Positions 36,276 through 48,920 of a stretch of 64,000 nt of DNA are shown here, piece by piece. The notes beneath the pieces were generated by a model, which worked only from the letters and a program-made list of their open reading frames with translations, had not been told where the DNA came from and made no database searches. Both the position numbers and the translations under genes were made by a program. Every line of letters begins with the position of its first letter. Within the stretch, counting starts at the first letter, position 1. Origin of the DNA: Sindora glabra (Eukaryota > Streptophyta > Magnoliopsida > Fabales > Fabaceae); assembly GCA_020226215.1 (NCBI GenBank), contig CM035227.1, forward strand, positions 24,369,866 through 24,433,865, given 5' to 3'.

Positions 36276-36384
36276 TTTTTTTTTTTTTTTTTTTGGGGGG
36301 GGGTTGGTGCTTAATTTTAGTTTTCACCAAGTTGTCGTACGTTCTTATAATTTCATCGTGTAATTTGATTCCCCCCCCCCCCCC
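36276..36384. repeat. Homopolymer cluster T19-G9 and C14
   Basis: T19 (36276-36294) runs straight into G9 (36295-36303), and a C14 run sits at 36371-36384, less than 100 bp away and just upstream of exon 31. Opposed G and C runs can pair as an inverted repeat, and the G run could form a quadruplex. Run lengths are error-prone in assemblies. Confidence 0.85.
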
Positions 36385-36427
36385 TCTTCTTAATGACGAC
36401 AACACAAGCATGCATTCATAATTGCAG

Positions 36428-36956
36428 ATCTTCAACGAATTTAATGCTCAAAGACCAGATGAATTCAACATATTCGGGGGAGTAACGAAAAACTACCTGT
36501 TCATGGGGAAATTAGTATTTACAGTGGTGTTTCAGGTTAGTTTTGTTGGATGCCTTCTCCTGTTTGGAATTACTTGTAAAATATTTTTGGACCTACCATA
36601 AACTTGCTAGTGCTTGTTAGGTTATCGTCATCGAATTTCTTGGCAAGTTTACTTCAACGGTCAGGCTCAGTTGGAAGCAGTGGCTCATCTCCGTTATTAT
36701 TGGATTCATCAGGTTTGTTGATTTTCTCAGTTAAACGTATGCTACTTTTCTTCAATTAAAATTTGTAAGGGCGCACATCGATTGTTAAAATTCTTGCAAG
36801 CATACGGTGAAGATATATTCAATGCATTGAAACACGACACAATTGCTAACTGAATATCACCTCATCCTCAGTTGGCCACTTGCTGTTATTGGGAAATTTA
36901 TACCTGTAATCAATCAGTATATTTCAAGATTTCGTCAACGAAATTCTTCAAGTTGA
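36428..36956 (+). other. Exons 31-33: TM9-TM10 and C-terminus
   Basis: Exon 31 (36428-36535) encodes IFNEFNAQRPDEFNIFGGV and LFMGKLVFTVVFQ. Exon 32 (36621-36712) encodes VIVIEFLGKFTSTVRLSWKQ. Exon 33 (36872-36956) encodes SWPLAVIGKFIPVINQYISR and ends RNSSS followed by TGA. The end and stop position agree with ACA8/10 relatives, whose tails also end in a short Ser-rich stretch. Confidence 0.9.
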
Positions 36957-38169
36957 ATGAATTGGGGATTCTCTAGAGCTATTTCGTACAAAGTGCACTT
37001 TGTTTGGGGAGCTGAGTTTGCCATCTCTCTTTGTCTTTTCTCAGTCTCGCAAGACCAAGTACATAACTTCCGGTGGAAAAATGTATACTGGGAATACAAA
37101 CTTCTTTCTCTACTACTCCTGAATTATTGTGGCATATTTTGTCAATTTTACATTGCGTTGCACCTCTTTTTTAAAACTGTGAATGTGCATTCATAATTAG
37201 AATTAGTAATGGGAAACGGGTTGTTGGTTTCGGTAGAGCTTGAAATATGCTCATATTTTGTAATAAAATTTAATGGTTGTAGTGGACTTGAGGTATGCTC
37301 AAATTTTATAACAAATTAATTTATGAGTTGACTTGATTCTGGCTCAAAATAGGGGCATACTTCAAATGATGATTGAAAATCGCAAAGAATTTCTAGCAGA
37401 AGTGAGCATGTACTTTATCAAGCGTGTTTATAAGAAAGCTAGTAGTTTAGCCGATTTTGTGGCAGTCCATGTGATAAAATATCTATTTTGGATGATCCCC
37501 GGTTGGGGCAAACTCGTATTTAGCTTATGATGTTATGGGCGTTGCTGTTCCCAGGCTACTAAAGTCTTCTAATTAATATAATTTTCCCTTTTATTAAAAA
37601 AATTGTGAAGTATCAAAATGATTTCTATTAGAATATTTACGTATACTATAAATCAAAGTACCTATTTTTTTTTCTCTTTTGAAGAATGAAAAGTTGAATA
37701 CTATTTGTGACTGTTCATTAGTCCGACAACCGAGTGTCTAAGATCCTTGGTAGAACTAGAAAGGACGGAGCATCTTCCGGATTTTGGGTTTGTTCGCCAA
37801 AGATGATTGAGAAACATGGTTACATAGTTTAAGAGGAAAGAAATAAAAAGGCTAAAGAGAGTTGGATAGAATTTTGATATATTATTGTTATTCCCAAACT
37901 TTTTACGAGATCTCTAGCTTGGAAGAAGCTTTCTCAACCCAAAAAAATGGAAAGCTAAATCTTGTAAGGGTATCTACTCTTTTATTTCCTTGACATAATT
38001 AGAAAGCCAACCAAGGAGTAATTCAACTGAGGTTCAATTGAAATGCATTGATTAAAGCTCAACAAGATGGTTATGCATTGCTATTATTTTTTCGGGTCCC
38101 ACTTTTAATCATGATTTGGTAATAATCACCTATCAACATATTATAAGCACCCATTTGGGCAAGTGGGAG
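36957..38169 (+). other. Downstream of the Ca2+-ATPase; 3' UTR then unassigned sequence
   Basis: AATAAA-type signals occur around 37261. A 65-codon open stretch at 37333-37530 (VYKKASSLADFVAVHVI) vaguely resembles the C-terminal RNase H of plant LINEs, but too weakly for a firm call. 37560-38160 shows nothing I recognise. Confidence 0.4.
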
Positions 38170-38697
38170 TGTAATGATGTGGGGACCTAGTTTTTAAGTT
38201 CATAACCTATAAATATAAAAAGAGGAATAGGGATTAGGATTTTTTTTCCCCTCATACATGAGAGGGGATCCACTAAAAACATGAAGGCGCACTTTATGTA
38301 CCTTTTTTAGCACTCTCCTAAATTTTACCACTCACAGCAATATTTGCTACAGCAATTAAGCAATTTAGCTATAAGATCTTACCTTTCTCACCCTTTGAGT
38401 TACAAAGCAAGATTCTAGAGTTTCTAAAAGATATTTGAAGCACTCTCATCCTCAAATAAAGCTCGATTAATTGATGACATAGATGTTCCTTCAAAATTGC
38501 TTTTATTGTATGCAATATTTGCACACTATTTATACTTGCAAATTGTATACATCTCTTATTGTGAATCTTATCAAATTTGTTCATCATTATCACTTGAGGC
38601 TCCATTAGCAAATTGTGTACTTGAACCTTGTATTGCTTTATAATCACTAAAATAGCTTTTAGTTTATTTATTCTTACAATTTTAATTGGTTAAAACA
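38170..38697 (+). repeat. Possible LTR of an unidentified retrotransposon
   Basis: The segment begins TGTAATGATGTGGGG, is preceded by purine-rich AAGTGGGAG, ends GGTTAAAACA, and is followed by ATTGGCATGCCAAGTGGGAT, which looks like a primer-binding site. TG...CA ends, a TATAAATATAAAA box (38209) and T-rich sequence fit an LTR. No partner LTR was found in the window. Confidence 0.4.
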
Positions 38698-39548
38698 AAT
38701 TGGCATGCCAAGTGGGATATAATTAAGGTATTATTAGCCTTGATTTTTTTTATTTATACACTTGAGGAGTGGTAAGTTTATCTTATTATAAAGTACAAAC
38801 ATGAATCCCTCTGCTTCATGTCTTCTTTGAGACAATCCTCTTTATGTTCAAGAAGAATATATACAGAATGTGGACAACAACTAGCATTTTGAGACAAGGC
38901 CAAGAAAACAAAGTTTGTAGACTTTTGAAGTCTATATATGGTTTGAAATAGTCTTCGAGATAATGGTATATTCACTTTCATAATGTAATTATATCAAATG
39001 ATTTTATCATAATTGATGAAAACCATTGCGTATATATAAAAAGGTCCAAGGATAAGTTTATAATTTTATCGTTATATGTTAATGATATACTAATCAGTGG
39101 AAATCGTAAGGAGTATGTCAATGAAATTAAAGGATGATTGTCATCTAATTTTGAAATGAAAGATATAGGTGAAGCTGCATATATTCTTGGAGTTAAGATT
39201 TCAAGAAACTATTCAAAAAAATTATTATCTCTGTCATAAGAGCATTATATCAATAAAATTTTTAAACAATTCCAAATGTAGTATTGTAAACTCATAGATA
39301 CTACTATTGCTAAAGGTGAAAGTCTAAGTCAAAGGATGTGTTCTAAGACTCTAGAAGAAGAAACATATATGAGAAAAGTTCCCTATACAAGTGCAGTTAG
39401 ATGTCTGATGTAGGCAATGATATGCATAAGACCAGATATCTATTTTGTCATTAGTATGGTAAGCCAATATCAATCCAACCTAGGCCCAGCACATTGAAAA
39501 GTAATTAAAAGGATATTAAGGTATCTAAAAGGTACTGCTAACTATTCA

Positions 39549-40057
39549 TTGTGTTATAAAGGAAATGATCTACAATTAAAATGTTACAGTAATGCTAATT
39601 GGAGAGGAGACTTAGATGAAAGGAAATTTACCTCTGAGTACATGTTCTTACCAAATAATGATGCCATATCTTGGAGTAGTAAGAAGCAATCATGCATAGC
39701 CTTATCCATAATGGAAGCTAAATTTGTAGCATTTTCAATAGTAGTACAAAAAACAATATGGCTCAAAAGAATCTTGGATCATTTAAGTGTAATGCTAACA
39801 TTGTTGATCCAATTTTAGTAAACTATGATAACCAAGCTGCAATAGCATATATAAAGGACCCCAAATATCATTGCAAGACTAAGTATATAGACACAAAGTA
39901 CAACTTTGTAAGAGATATTATTGCACGTAAAGAAGTGAACATGAAATATATTCCTACACATGAGATGGTAGTGATGGTAGCAGATCCTATAACTAAGCCT
40001 ATCCCTCAGGATGTATTTGTAAAACATGTGAAATTCCAAGGATTATGTAGATGTTAA
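39549..40057 (+). pseudogene. Copia RNase H relic
   Basis: Two overlapping frames give LKCYSNANWRGDLDERKFTS, then ISWSSKKQSCIALSIMEAKF, and after a shift VNYDNQAAIAYIKDPKYHCK, then THEMVVMVADPITKPIPQDV. This is the classic copia RNase H order. The first catalytic Asp of the usual YSDADW is Asn here. Confidence 0.85.
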
Positions 40058-41149
40058 TACAATTATTGTATTTTTTTTTTAACAATGTTCATAAAATATT
40101 AATGTCTTAATAATAATTATGTTTATTATGAGCCTATATATGTAAATGTAAGAATGTTTCTTAGAATGTTCATGAGTTATTAAAGAGTATGTCCAACAAG
40201 TAGAAGATTAGCCCTCTCACACAAGTAATCGCCTCTCATCAATTTTTATATTAATAAGATATAAGATAATTTTAAGTTTTTTATCTAAGTGATAATCAAG
40301 AGTCAAGCTTAAAATATGAATGTCGCCTTGTTAACGAACAAGATGAGGTTATATATATACAAGATTATAAGTGAATTAATAAATTCACTTCATCTGTTTA
40401 AATTGCCAGATATAAATTTTGATGGAAATGAGAAATAGTAGATTGGTGAACTCAGGTTAGACATTAAGTATGTCTGAAATATTATCTATATGATATTGAT
40501 ATATTATATAAAGATATATGCTCCATAAAAAAAGGAGAGAATACCGTAATACGTATTTCATACCACGTGTGCAAATTATGATCAATAAAGATAATCAAAG
40601 TCAATATCTCAGCTTTGATGTATGAAACCTTTGAAGGAATAAAGTCCTCATATTTGTACCCTTATCACTCTATTCTATTTCTTGATATTTAAATTTAATG
40701 ATTACTATTTTAGAATATTACCAAAGGATTATGAGAGATTTAATCTAGTGGGACATTACTGAAAAAGTATATTAAATTAAAATTAAGAGATTTGAAAAAA
40801 GAGAAAAATCATTAAATGTATCACATTATATTTATATTCATCGGTATACTAGTTATAGTATGTCTATAATTGTGAATATAATATTTAATGCATATGATGC
40901 ATATTAATGAGATCATTTGAAAATTTTAAATACAATAAAATGATCTAGGGTGTCACATACTTAAAATTTACTTAAGATTCATTATTTATTGAGAAGCTAT
41001 ATATTCCTAACAGATATATAGTAAAAAGCTCTCGAAGTATGCTGGTCACACAACTTATTTTCTTGTAGGATTTATTACAGAGAATAAGAGATAATATTCT
41101 CTTGTGAAATGCTGAGAGAGTATGGATTCCATTATGTACAAGTGGGAGA

Positions 41150-41466
41150 TGTTGGATAATGGATTTGAGTCACCTAAAATGGATCCATAACCCGATTCAT
41201 ACCCCAACCTAAGAAATGTCTATAAATAAGCTGAAGAAAGAAGTTAAGAGATTAGTCAATATTATTATTCATTAGAATATCTTAGAATTCTCTCTCATTT
41301 CTCATTGCACACAAAAGGGAATTTATGTTGTAAATAAGATTATTTTTTCAAAGTGATTGCCAATACAACTAGTGAAAGTAAACATCAAATCCTAAATATT
41401 TCGCTGCAAACTACTAGTATTCGGTATATATGAATCCATTTCATATTCCTCTTATATTTTCTAACA
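41150..41466 (+). repeat. 3' LTR of the truncated copia
   Basis: It begins TGTTGGATAATGG directly after the purine tract AAGTGGGAGA and ends TTTTCTAACA. The 317-bp length suits a small copia LTR. Confidence 0.75.
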
Positions 41467-41655
41467 TTATATAATTATTTTTGTTAACTTAAATGGAGGT
41501 TAACTCTGTTAGTGTAAATAGGAAGAATGTGTAGCATCATTTTGGATATTAAGGGAAATTTGTGTAAAATTTCAAATTACACAAGTTCATATATATTTCA
41601 AAATTTTGAGGTGAAGGAAGAGTAATTTACTCCTTTTTTTGCTGAATATTCCTAT

Positions 41656-43099
41656 TATTGACCTTCACTCCATTCAAAAGGTTTTGATGATAACAACATA
41701 TTTTAATCTTCTTAGATTTGATAAATAATTAACAAGAATCCCAATGCAAAAGGTGAAGATTAAAGGACATCATGGACTTAGTTAGAAATCTAGTTAGGAT
41801 TATAAGATAAATTATATAAAAGGAATTCATTTCAAAAAAGATTCAAGTTTTTCATGAAAAATGTTGACTATTAAGTTAAACCTTGTATCAAAATACTTCT
41901 AAAATAAGGTTGGAATCTTTTCAAGAAAGAAAACCATGTTTCAAAATACTTCTCTTTGAAAATTCTAAAAAAAAGGAGTAGAATCGATTAACCAATCAAT
42001 TTTAAACATCCAAAAAGCAAATTGGAATACCTGAATCAATCGGTCAATCAATTCTAAGTATACAGAAAGCATACTAGACATCCTAATTTGATTGACCAAT
42101 CGATTTTGAGGGTCCAAAAATTAATCAAGGTAAAATGAATCAATTGACCAATCAATTTAGTATTTCAAAATTTGAAAATTAAATTTTTTGAATCGATTGA
42201 TGAACTTACTCCTTGCCCTATAACTTTTGTTCAAAATTAAAGTTCCAACAAAGAAGAATCAATTAACAAATCAATTCTACATATCCAAACCTAAATTAAG
42301 CTTTCGGTGAATTAATTGACTAATCAATCCACCATGTGTTGATTTCAAATGTGTAGCTAAGTGAATCGATTAACTAATCGATTTACCATAATTTTTTCAA
42401 AAATTTGAAGGTAGCTACCAACTATATAAAGGCTTCATTTCAATTTGAAAACATAAGAAAATGCTATTACTATTATATAAATATAGGAAACTCCTTTTTC
42501 TTTTATGTAAAACTTGAAAATTCCTTGAAGCTAACTGATTAAATTCCTCTCATTAGCTCTTCACTATGTGATCCAACTTTAAGAGTTTATGAGCAATTTT
42601 CTTTATTCCAAAACACTCATTTGCTACATAATAAGGTGAAATATCACTAAGAACATCAAGAGTGTTGGATCTCTTGATAGATAAAGGTTTTGAAAGAAGT
42701 TTCTTAATGGGATTATACACGAAACCAAAGACTTGTATTAAGTTTTCTTCAAGTGCCCTTAAACTGGAAAAGATAATGGATTTGAGTTCAAAATCCAAGT
42801 CAGAGAGGCTTTACAGTGGATGTACACCTTGCAATGTTAGATCTTTAAGGTTAGAACTATTATAAATAATAGTGTTTGATTCTCTCTTTCTCAATCTCTC
42901 TATTTATTTATACTATGCTCTATTTTTCTAATAAAACTTGTTATTGTGTTGTATTTGTATCAAGTTAATTAATTGCATTTTTACTTCCATTCTTAAATTG
43001 CTTATTATTTACTTATCAAAACTAAGTACATTGTTATTATCTTATAAAAAGTTTTTATACCCCATTCACCTTCCCTTTTAGGTAAAATACTAACCTACA
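41656..43099 (+). repeat. 5' LTR of the Sirevirus-like element
   Basis: It starts TATTGACC (TGTTGACC in the other LTR) and ends CTACA. Its first 700 bp contain about eight copies of an AATCGATT-type palindromic motif spaced about 50-70 bp apart. A TATATAAAGGC box is at about 42423. The primer site after it is decayed (TTGTATTTGAGCTTAG compared with TGGTATCAGAGCTTAG). Confidence 0.88.
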
Positions 43100-43169
43100 T
43101 TTTGTATTTGAGCTTAGCTCCTAAAATAAGATCTTACAATCTCAAAAGGATCCTATGGATGTAAATAGT

Positions 43170-44120
43170 ATCAACATTTTACCTAAATGTCATCCATTAA
43201 ATAAACCCCTAAATTTGAATAGACAGTACTATACTTATTGGAAACAAAAAAATAAAAGATTTTAGAAGCCATTAATATTGATATATGAGATTTGATTGAA
43301 AATAGTTATAATCCACCAACTAAAAAGGAAAATAATATAGACATTTTGAAATCAAAGTCTGAATGGAGTAAAGATGAGAAAAGAAAATATCAACTTCATT
43401 CCAAAGCTAAGTGGATTCTATTAAATCCTTTATAGTATAATGAATATGAAAAAGTCTCAAATTGTTTAATTGTAAAAGAAATATGGGATGTACTTAAAAT
43501 AGCTCATATAGGAACCACACAAGTCAAAGAAAGCAAAATGCATACATTAGTCTATCAACATGAATTATTTAGAATGAATGATAGGGAATATATGAAAGAT
43601 ATGATGCAAAAATTTATTGCCTTCATGAATTAATTAAGTCTTCTTAGTAAGCATCTTTCAGGTGGAGAGCTTGTTTATAAAGTGCTTAAGTCACTAATAA
43701 TTAAGTGGCAACCAAAAATAACTACTATCAAAGAAGTAATAAAAATTAAGATGTCAACTCTACAAGATTTATTTCAAAATTTGGAAGGGCATGAACTAGA
43801 GCTTGAAAGATATGTTGATGATAATGAAAAAAAGAAAAAGTCTCTTTCTCTAAAAGTTAAAGCTAATGCAAATGAATATGAAATTGATGAAGATTACCAA
43901 GAGGAATTGCTTGACATATCATTAGAAGATAACTTAGCCGTTCTTGTTAAGAAATATCAAAAGGCACTTAAAAGAATTACTGGTTAAAAAAGAGTGCCTC
44001 AAGCAAACAAACTTACAAACAAAGGAAAAGCCAATAAGCAAACTACCCTAACTTTCTATAAGTGCAAAAAGTTAGGTCATATCAAGTTTGATTATCTCAT
44101 ATACTTAAAGAAGCAATTAG
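43170..44120 (+). pseudogene. Sirevirus-like gag relic
   Basis: Recognisable blocks are NRQYYTYWKQK, SKAKWILLN, ISNCLIVKEIWDVLKIAHIG-like sequence and QVKESKMHTLVYQHELFRMN. A 101-codon open tail (43682-43987) runs to VLVKKYQKALKRI. A decayed zinc knuckle (KCKKLGHIKFDY) lies near 44060. Several stops and frame shifts interrupt it. Confidence 0.8.
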
Positions 44121-45319
44121 AATATGAATAAAAAATAAAAATAGAAGTGCTTATGCGAAAGCTCACTTAGCTGCTTAGGGAAATGATAATGATTCATGTG
44201 ATGGATATGTCAAAGATAAAGAAACTTTTTTTTGTTTGATGGCTTTAAGAGAACAAAATGGTAATGAAGTATCTATCTCTAGCTCAGATGATGAATCTAA
44301 TTATATCATTTTTTATCTAGACATAAATTTAGTTAAAGCTAAAAGAAATATTAAACTCTTAAAAAAAATTAATCTCTTTTTTGGAAAACAATATTGAGCA
44401 ATTAGAAAAAACATAAAGAATTGATTCAAAAAGTAGAGAGGTTTAATAAAATCACATAAAAATGCATCTCTTGTGAAAATCTTAAGCAAAAACTTAATGA
44501 TTTAACTAAGATTCTTAAAAAGTTTGCAAAAGGTAAAGATTCACTTGATACTTTTCTTGGTCAAAAGACTAACTTTAATAAAAAAAAAGTCTTGGTTATA
44601 TACCAATCAAAAAGGATCATTTTACAAAATTTATTTGTAGAAGAAATCATTAAGAGATAGCCAAAAATTGCATGTTTCTATTATGGAGAAAAAAGATATG
44701 AAATTTATTCTTGTGCATATAGAAGAAATATTTATGTTAGGATAAAGAAAATTTGGATTCCTAAAGGAACATATGTACCAACTAACAAAGATAGACCTAA
44801 AGTTACATAGGTACCAAAAGTTAAAAATTGATATTTTTTTGTAGGTTTGTTTAAGAACTTAAAGTAAGATATGGTACTTGGATAATGGCTACTCAATATA
44901 TATGACAAAAATACAAATTCAAGTTTATCTTATTGACACTTAAAGAAGGAAAAAGTATCACTTTTGAAGATAACTCAAAAGGAAGAGTTATGGGAAAAGG
45001 TATCAAATAAGATAAGGAGCAGGTTAATTCATAGATCATTCAAAAGAATTTAAATAATCAAGATAAAGAGATGAAAGCTCAAGAAAAAGATGAAAAAGAT
45101 AAAGAATTAGCTCCATTCACTAGCAACACAAATCAAGAACAAAGTCATGGACCTCAAAAAGGATGGAAAATAATAAAAAGTTATACTATTGGTCAAGTCA
45201 TTGATAACATGACTTAATGGGTAACTAGAAGTTCTTTTAGAAATATTTATAATCATATAGCATTTTTATCTCAAAATAAACCTAAAAATATTAATGAAAC
45301 AATAATTGATGAACATTGA

Positions 45320-46782
45320 GTCTTGGCAATGCAAAAGGAATTAAATTAGTTTGAAAGAAATAAAGTTTGGAAACTTATGCCAAAATTAAATAATTATCCA
45401 ATTATTAGCACAAAATAAGTATTTAGAAACAATCTAGATGAAAATGGCATCATAATAAAAAATAAAGTCAAATTATTGCAAAAAGATACAACCAAGAGGA
45501 AGCTATTGATTATGATGAAACATATGCACCAATAGTTAGACTAGAAGCCACGTAGAATGTTATTAGCATGTGTTTGCATAAAAGAATTTAAACTTTATTA
45601 AAAGTGCATTTTTAAATAGTTTAATCATAGATGAGGTGTATGTTAAACAACTTTCAGGTTTTGAAAGTTATTTTTTTCTAAATTATGTATTCAAATTAAA
45701 GAAAGCTTTGTATGGTCTGAAACAAACTCCTAGAATTTAGTATGAAAGACTAAGCAAATTCTTGATAGGAAAAGTTTTTTCAAGAGAAAAAGTTAATACT
45801 ACTCTATTTATAAGACACAAATTTTTTGATATCCTTTTTATACAAATATATGTTAATGATATCATATTTGAAGCTACTAATGAGTCTATGCAAAGAATTT
45901 GCTAAGTTGATGTAGAGTAAGTTTGAGATGTCTATGATGGGAAAGCTGAATTTTTTTCTTGACCTACAAATCAAGCAATCAAAAATAATGGAATTTTCAT
46001 AAGCCAAAGCAAATATACCAAGAAGCTAATCAAGAAATACAAAATAAATGAAGTTAAACCATCTCCTACTCTAATGAATATAGTAACCAAGCTAGATTTT
46101 GGATGAATAAGGTAAAAAGGTAAAGGTTACAATGTATAGAGATTATCTAACTGCTAGCAAACCAAACATTATGTTTAATGAGTATATATATGCAAGATTT
46201 CAAGCTAATCCAAAAAAATCACATTTAACTACTATAAAAAGAATTTTTAAATATCTTACAAGCACACGTCACTTTGGTTTATAGTATCCTAAAGAAAAAT
46301 TAAATTTCCTAATAGGATATTTGAATGTCAACTTTGCTGGTAACAGATCAAATAAAAAGAATACTAGTGAAGCATGTCAATTTCTTGGACATTCACTAGT
46401 CTCTTGGTATAGCAAGAAGCAAAATAGTGTGGCACTATGTACTGGTAAAGTAAAGTATATAGTAGCAGGTAATTATTATGCTCAACTCTAATAAATGAAG
46501 CAATAACTATTTGATTTTGGATTAGATTTTTAATGCATTCCTATAAAATGTGATAATACAAATGCCATTAATCTAATCAAGAATACTATTATGCACTTAA
46601 GATCCAAACATATTGAAATAAGGCATCATTTTATTGGTGATCACATCCAAAAAAGAGATATTTCACTTGAATTTATCCAAACTAATTTTCAACTTACAAA
46701 CATTTCCACTAAGCCACTTAATAAAAATCATTTCAATTTCATTAGAGGAGAATTAGGCATGTTCAATTTTCTCGAGAAATAA
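45320..46782 (+). pseudogene. Sirevirus-like reverse transcriptase and RNase H relic
   Basis: Fragments include AMQKELN-FERNKVWKLMP, YVNDIIF (45849-45869; the usual YVDD has its first Asp replaced) and SKKQNSVALCTGKVKYIVAG. The open end at 46591-46782 (LRSKHIEIRHHFIGDHIQKR and later FQLTNISTKPLNKNHF) is the diagnostic RNase H C-terminus of plant copia polyproteins. Confidence 0.83.
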
Positions 46783-46879
46783 ATTATACATTAATTTCTT
46801 GCATTTCTTATTAATATATTGACTTTAGCATTGAAGATATCCTGAAAGTTTATCTTGTAGGTATTACCCTTCATCTTCA

Positions 46880-47290
46880 GCCATCATAACTCAAAATCAA
46901 GCTTCAATCACCCATAAAGTCAAAAGATTACATTACGGATTGTTTAAGAGTTGAAATAATAAGTTAAAAATTTTCCGGACTCAAGGAATTGAGTGGTCAA
47001 TCAATTCTAGTGTGCTAAATCAAGTGACTAATTGATTCGATGAAGACGTATTAAGAGGAAATGAATCAAGTGGTCAATTAATTCCAAGAATACAATGTTA
47101 GTCTCTAGAAGTTTAAAATCAATTCACTAATTGATCAACTGCATGTGAAGGGGACTTTGGGAATTTGAAAATTTTTTACCATGAATCGATTAGTCAATCG
47201 ATTCCCCAAGGCCTTTATATATGCCCTATCGCACAATAACTATGTCATTCCCTCCTCTATTTCTCTTTCTAATCACTTGCATGCTTCTAG
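46880..47290 (+). repeat. Internal palindromic-motif block resembling the LTR promoter
   Basis: Between the pol stop and the extra ORF region lie five more AATCGATT-type motifs, for example GAATCGATTAGTCAATCGATT at about 47185. TTTATATATGCC (about 47213) and a pyrimidine-rich leader follow. The order mirrors the LTR (motifs, TATA-like box, leader), so this may be a second promoter for the downstream ORF. Confidence 0.55.
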
Positions 47291-47299
47291 CCTTTCATC

Positions 47300-48920
47300 T
47301 AAACACTCTAAATCTTAATTTTCAATAGTAAAACTGTCAAGATACATCATTTAAACCCTTCTTCCATCACTTTTAACATCATCTAGCCTATCAAATCTCC
47401 TATATTATCAAAATCTTGATCCAACCAATATCACTCCAAACCCTCTAACACAAACCCCCCTCCATCTTCTTCCAAAACTTCCATTCATTACCATAAATCT
47501 TCTATAAAAATACTATGATTATCAATCATATAGGTAAGAAGAGCATGACACCAAAGCATCCTCATACTAAATCAAGTGAATGGAAAGGAAAAGCCACTTG
47601 TTCATCATCTTAACCCCTTCCAAGGTATATTACTCTAAGGTAGTTACATTTGAAAAAATCCTAGAATGCACAACTAAGGGGATATATCGTAGAAACTGTT
47701 AGGATACTAGATTTCTATGAAATGAAAAACTTAGAGATATATCACCTATTAAAACATTTGAGTTTGTTAAAATTTACTAGACATCTATTGACATTTATCC
47801 TACCCTAGTATATCAGTTTTATGCAAATCTAAAGAAAATGATCAAGAAAGTTTGCTTGAATTGATAACTACAGTGAGAAGTGAAAGATTCTCTACTGGTA
47901 TTCATGAATTGACTACCATTTTTTATACAGATGCTAATCAACCTTTTACTGATGCTAGGAACACTACTAATTATTTCAAAATTATGGCTATAAGGTTATT
48001 TTGGCCCTAATCTCGGCTAAAAACTATTAAGAATAAGTTATTAATCACAAAATTGTCTATGGAAGATAGAATTTTGCACTATACTATTGTCAAGACCATC
48101 CTTTCAAAGCACCACAATTTTACTCAAATTGATGATCATGAAATATTCATGATGTAGGCCATGAGGCAGAATATACCAATCAAATTTTCCTTATCACATC
48201 CTACTTCATGTGCATTCTCTTGTTAACAAAGATATGCTTCCTTATAGGATAATCCTCGTTAAGCTATTCGAGGTCTTTGGGATTCTACTTAATAAGGAAG
48301 CTAAAGTAGAAAAGTTCAAAGAATCTAAGAGATTAAAAGCCAAACATATGAAACAAATGTATTTTCAAAAGATAGAAAGATTTTGATAATTTATTGAGAG
48401 AGGAAATGCAGTTGAAAGATTTGATATACATGCCTTACAAGACCATATTACTGCATTACATCAAGAAATATGAAAGGAGCTAAAATCCTACATAAAAGAT
48501 CAATTCAAAAAACTTATAGGAAAGTTGAACATTGCTGAAAAGGAAGAAGATAGTTTAGCTAAAGAAGAAGCATATTCCCCTCAAGTAGAAAAGAAAAGCA
48601 GAGGAAAAATAAGAGGTTGTTCCTTCAGAGAAAGAAGTTAAAGAAGAAACAGACTCTAAAATAACTACTTCAGATAATGAAGAAGCTGAGGACAATTCAA
48701 ATAATACGATTAGAAATAATTGTTCCCTTAGCCCTATTATCCCTTTAGGACTTATCTTTATGATTCAGACTATTTTAAATTTTGCTTAACCTTCAAATAG
48801 TTTACTTGTTGGTTTACTGGATTTTATGGATGTTATGAATATTATGCTGGATATTATTTGCTAGATCATTATTCATGATTTATTAGTTACTTTACATCTT
48901 TACTTTTAAAAGGGGAATAA
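47300..48920 (+). pseudogene. Extra 3' ORF region of the Sirevirus-like element, decayed
   Basis: The frame fragments around 47830-48190 read SLLELITTVRSERFSTGIHE, then NYFKIMAIRLFWP and LSMEDRILHYTIVKTILSKH. These resemble the plant putative-transposon-protein domain found in the 3' ORF of such elements and in host proteins derived from them. A Lys/Glu-rich coiled stretch follows (48520-48690). Many stops interrupt it. Confidence 0.6.

Larger units (their letters stand above)
38870..41466 (+). mobile_element. Truncated Ty1/copia retrotransposon (RT-RNase H-3' LTR)
   Basis: The sequence opens within reverse transcriptase (VCRLL-SIYGLK near 38910), continues through a mutated catalytic box (LYVNDILISGN, 39072-39104; usual box YVDD) and MKDIGEAAYILGVKI, and ends with a long RNase H section (39549-40057). 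The 3' LTR is 41150-41466. The 5' LTR, gag, protease and integrase are absent. Stops and one frameshift (about 39800) interrupt the frame. Confidence 0.85.

Noticed and set aside
37333..37530. LINE RNase H fragment
   Set aside because: Only a short VYKKASSLADF-like stretch is suggestive; there is no catalytic motif, so it is not called as a separate element.
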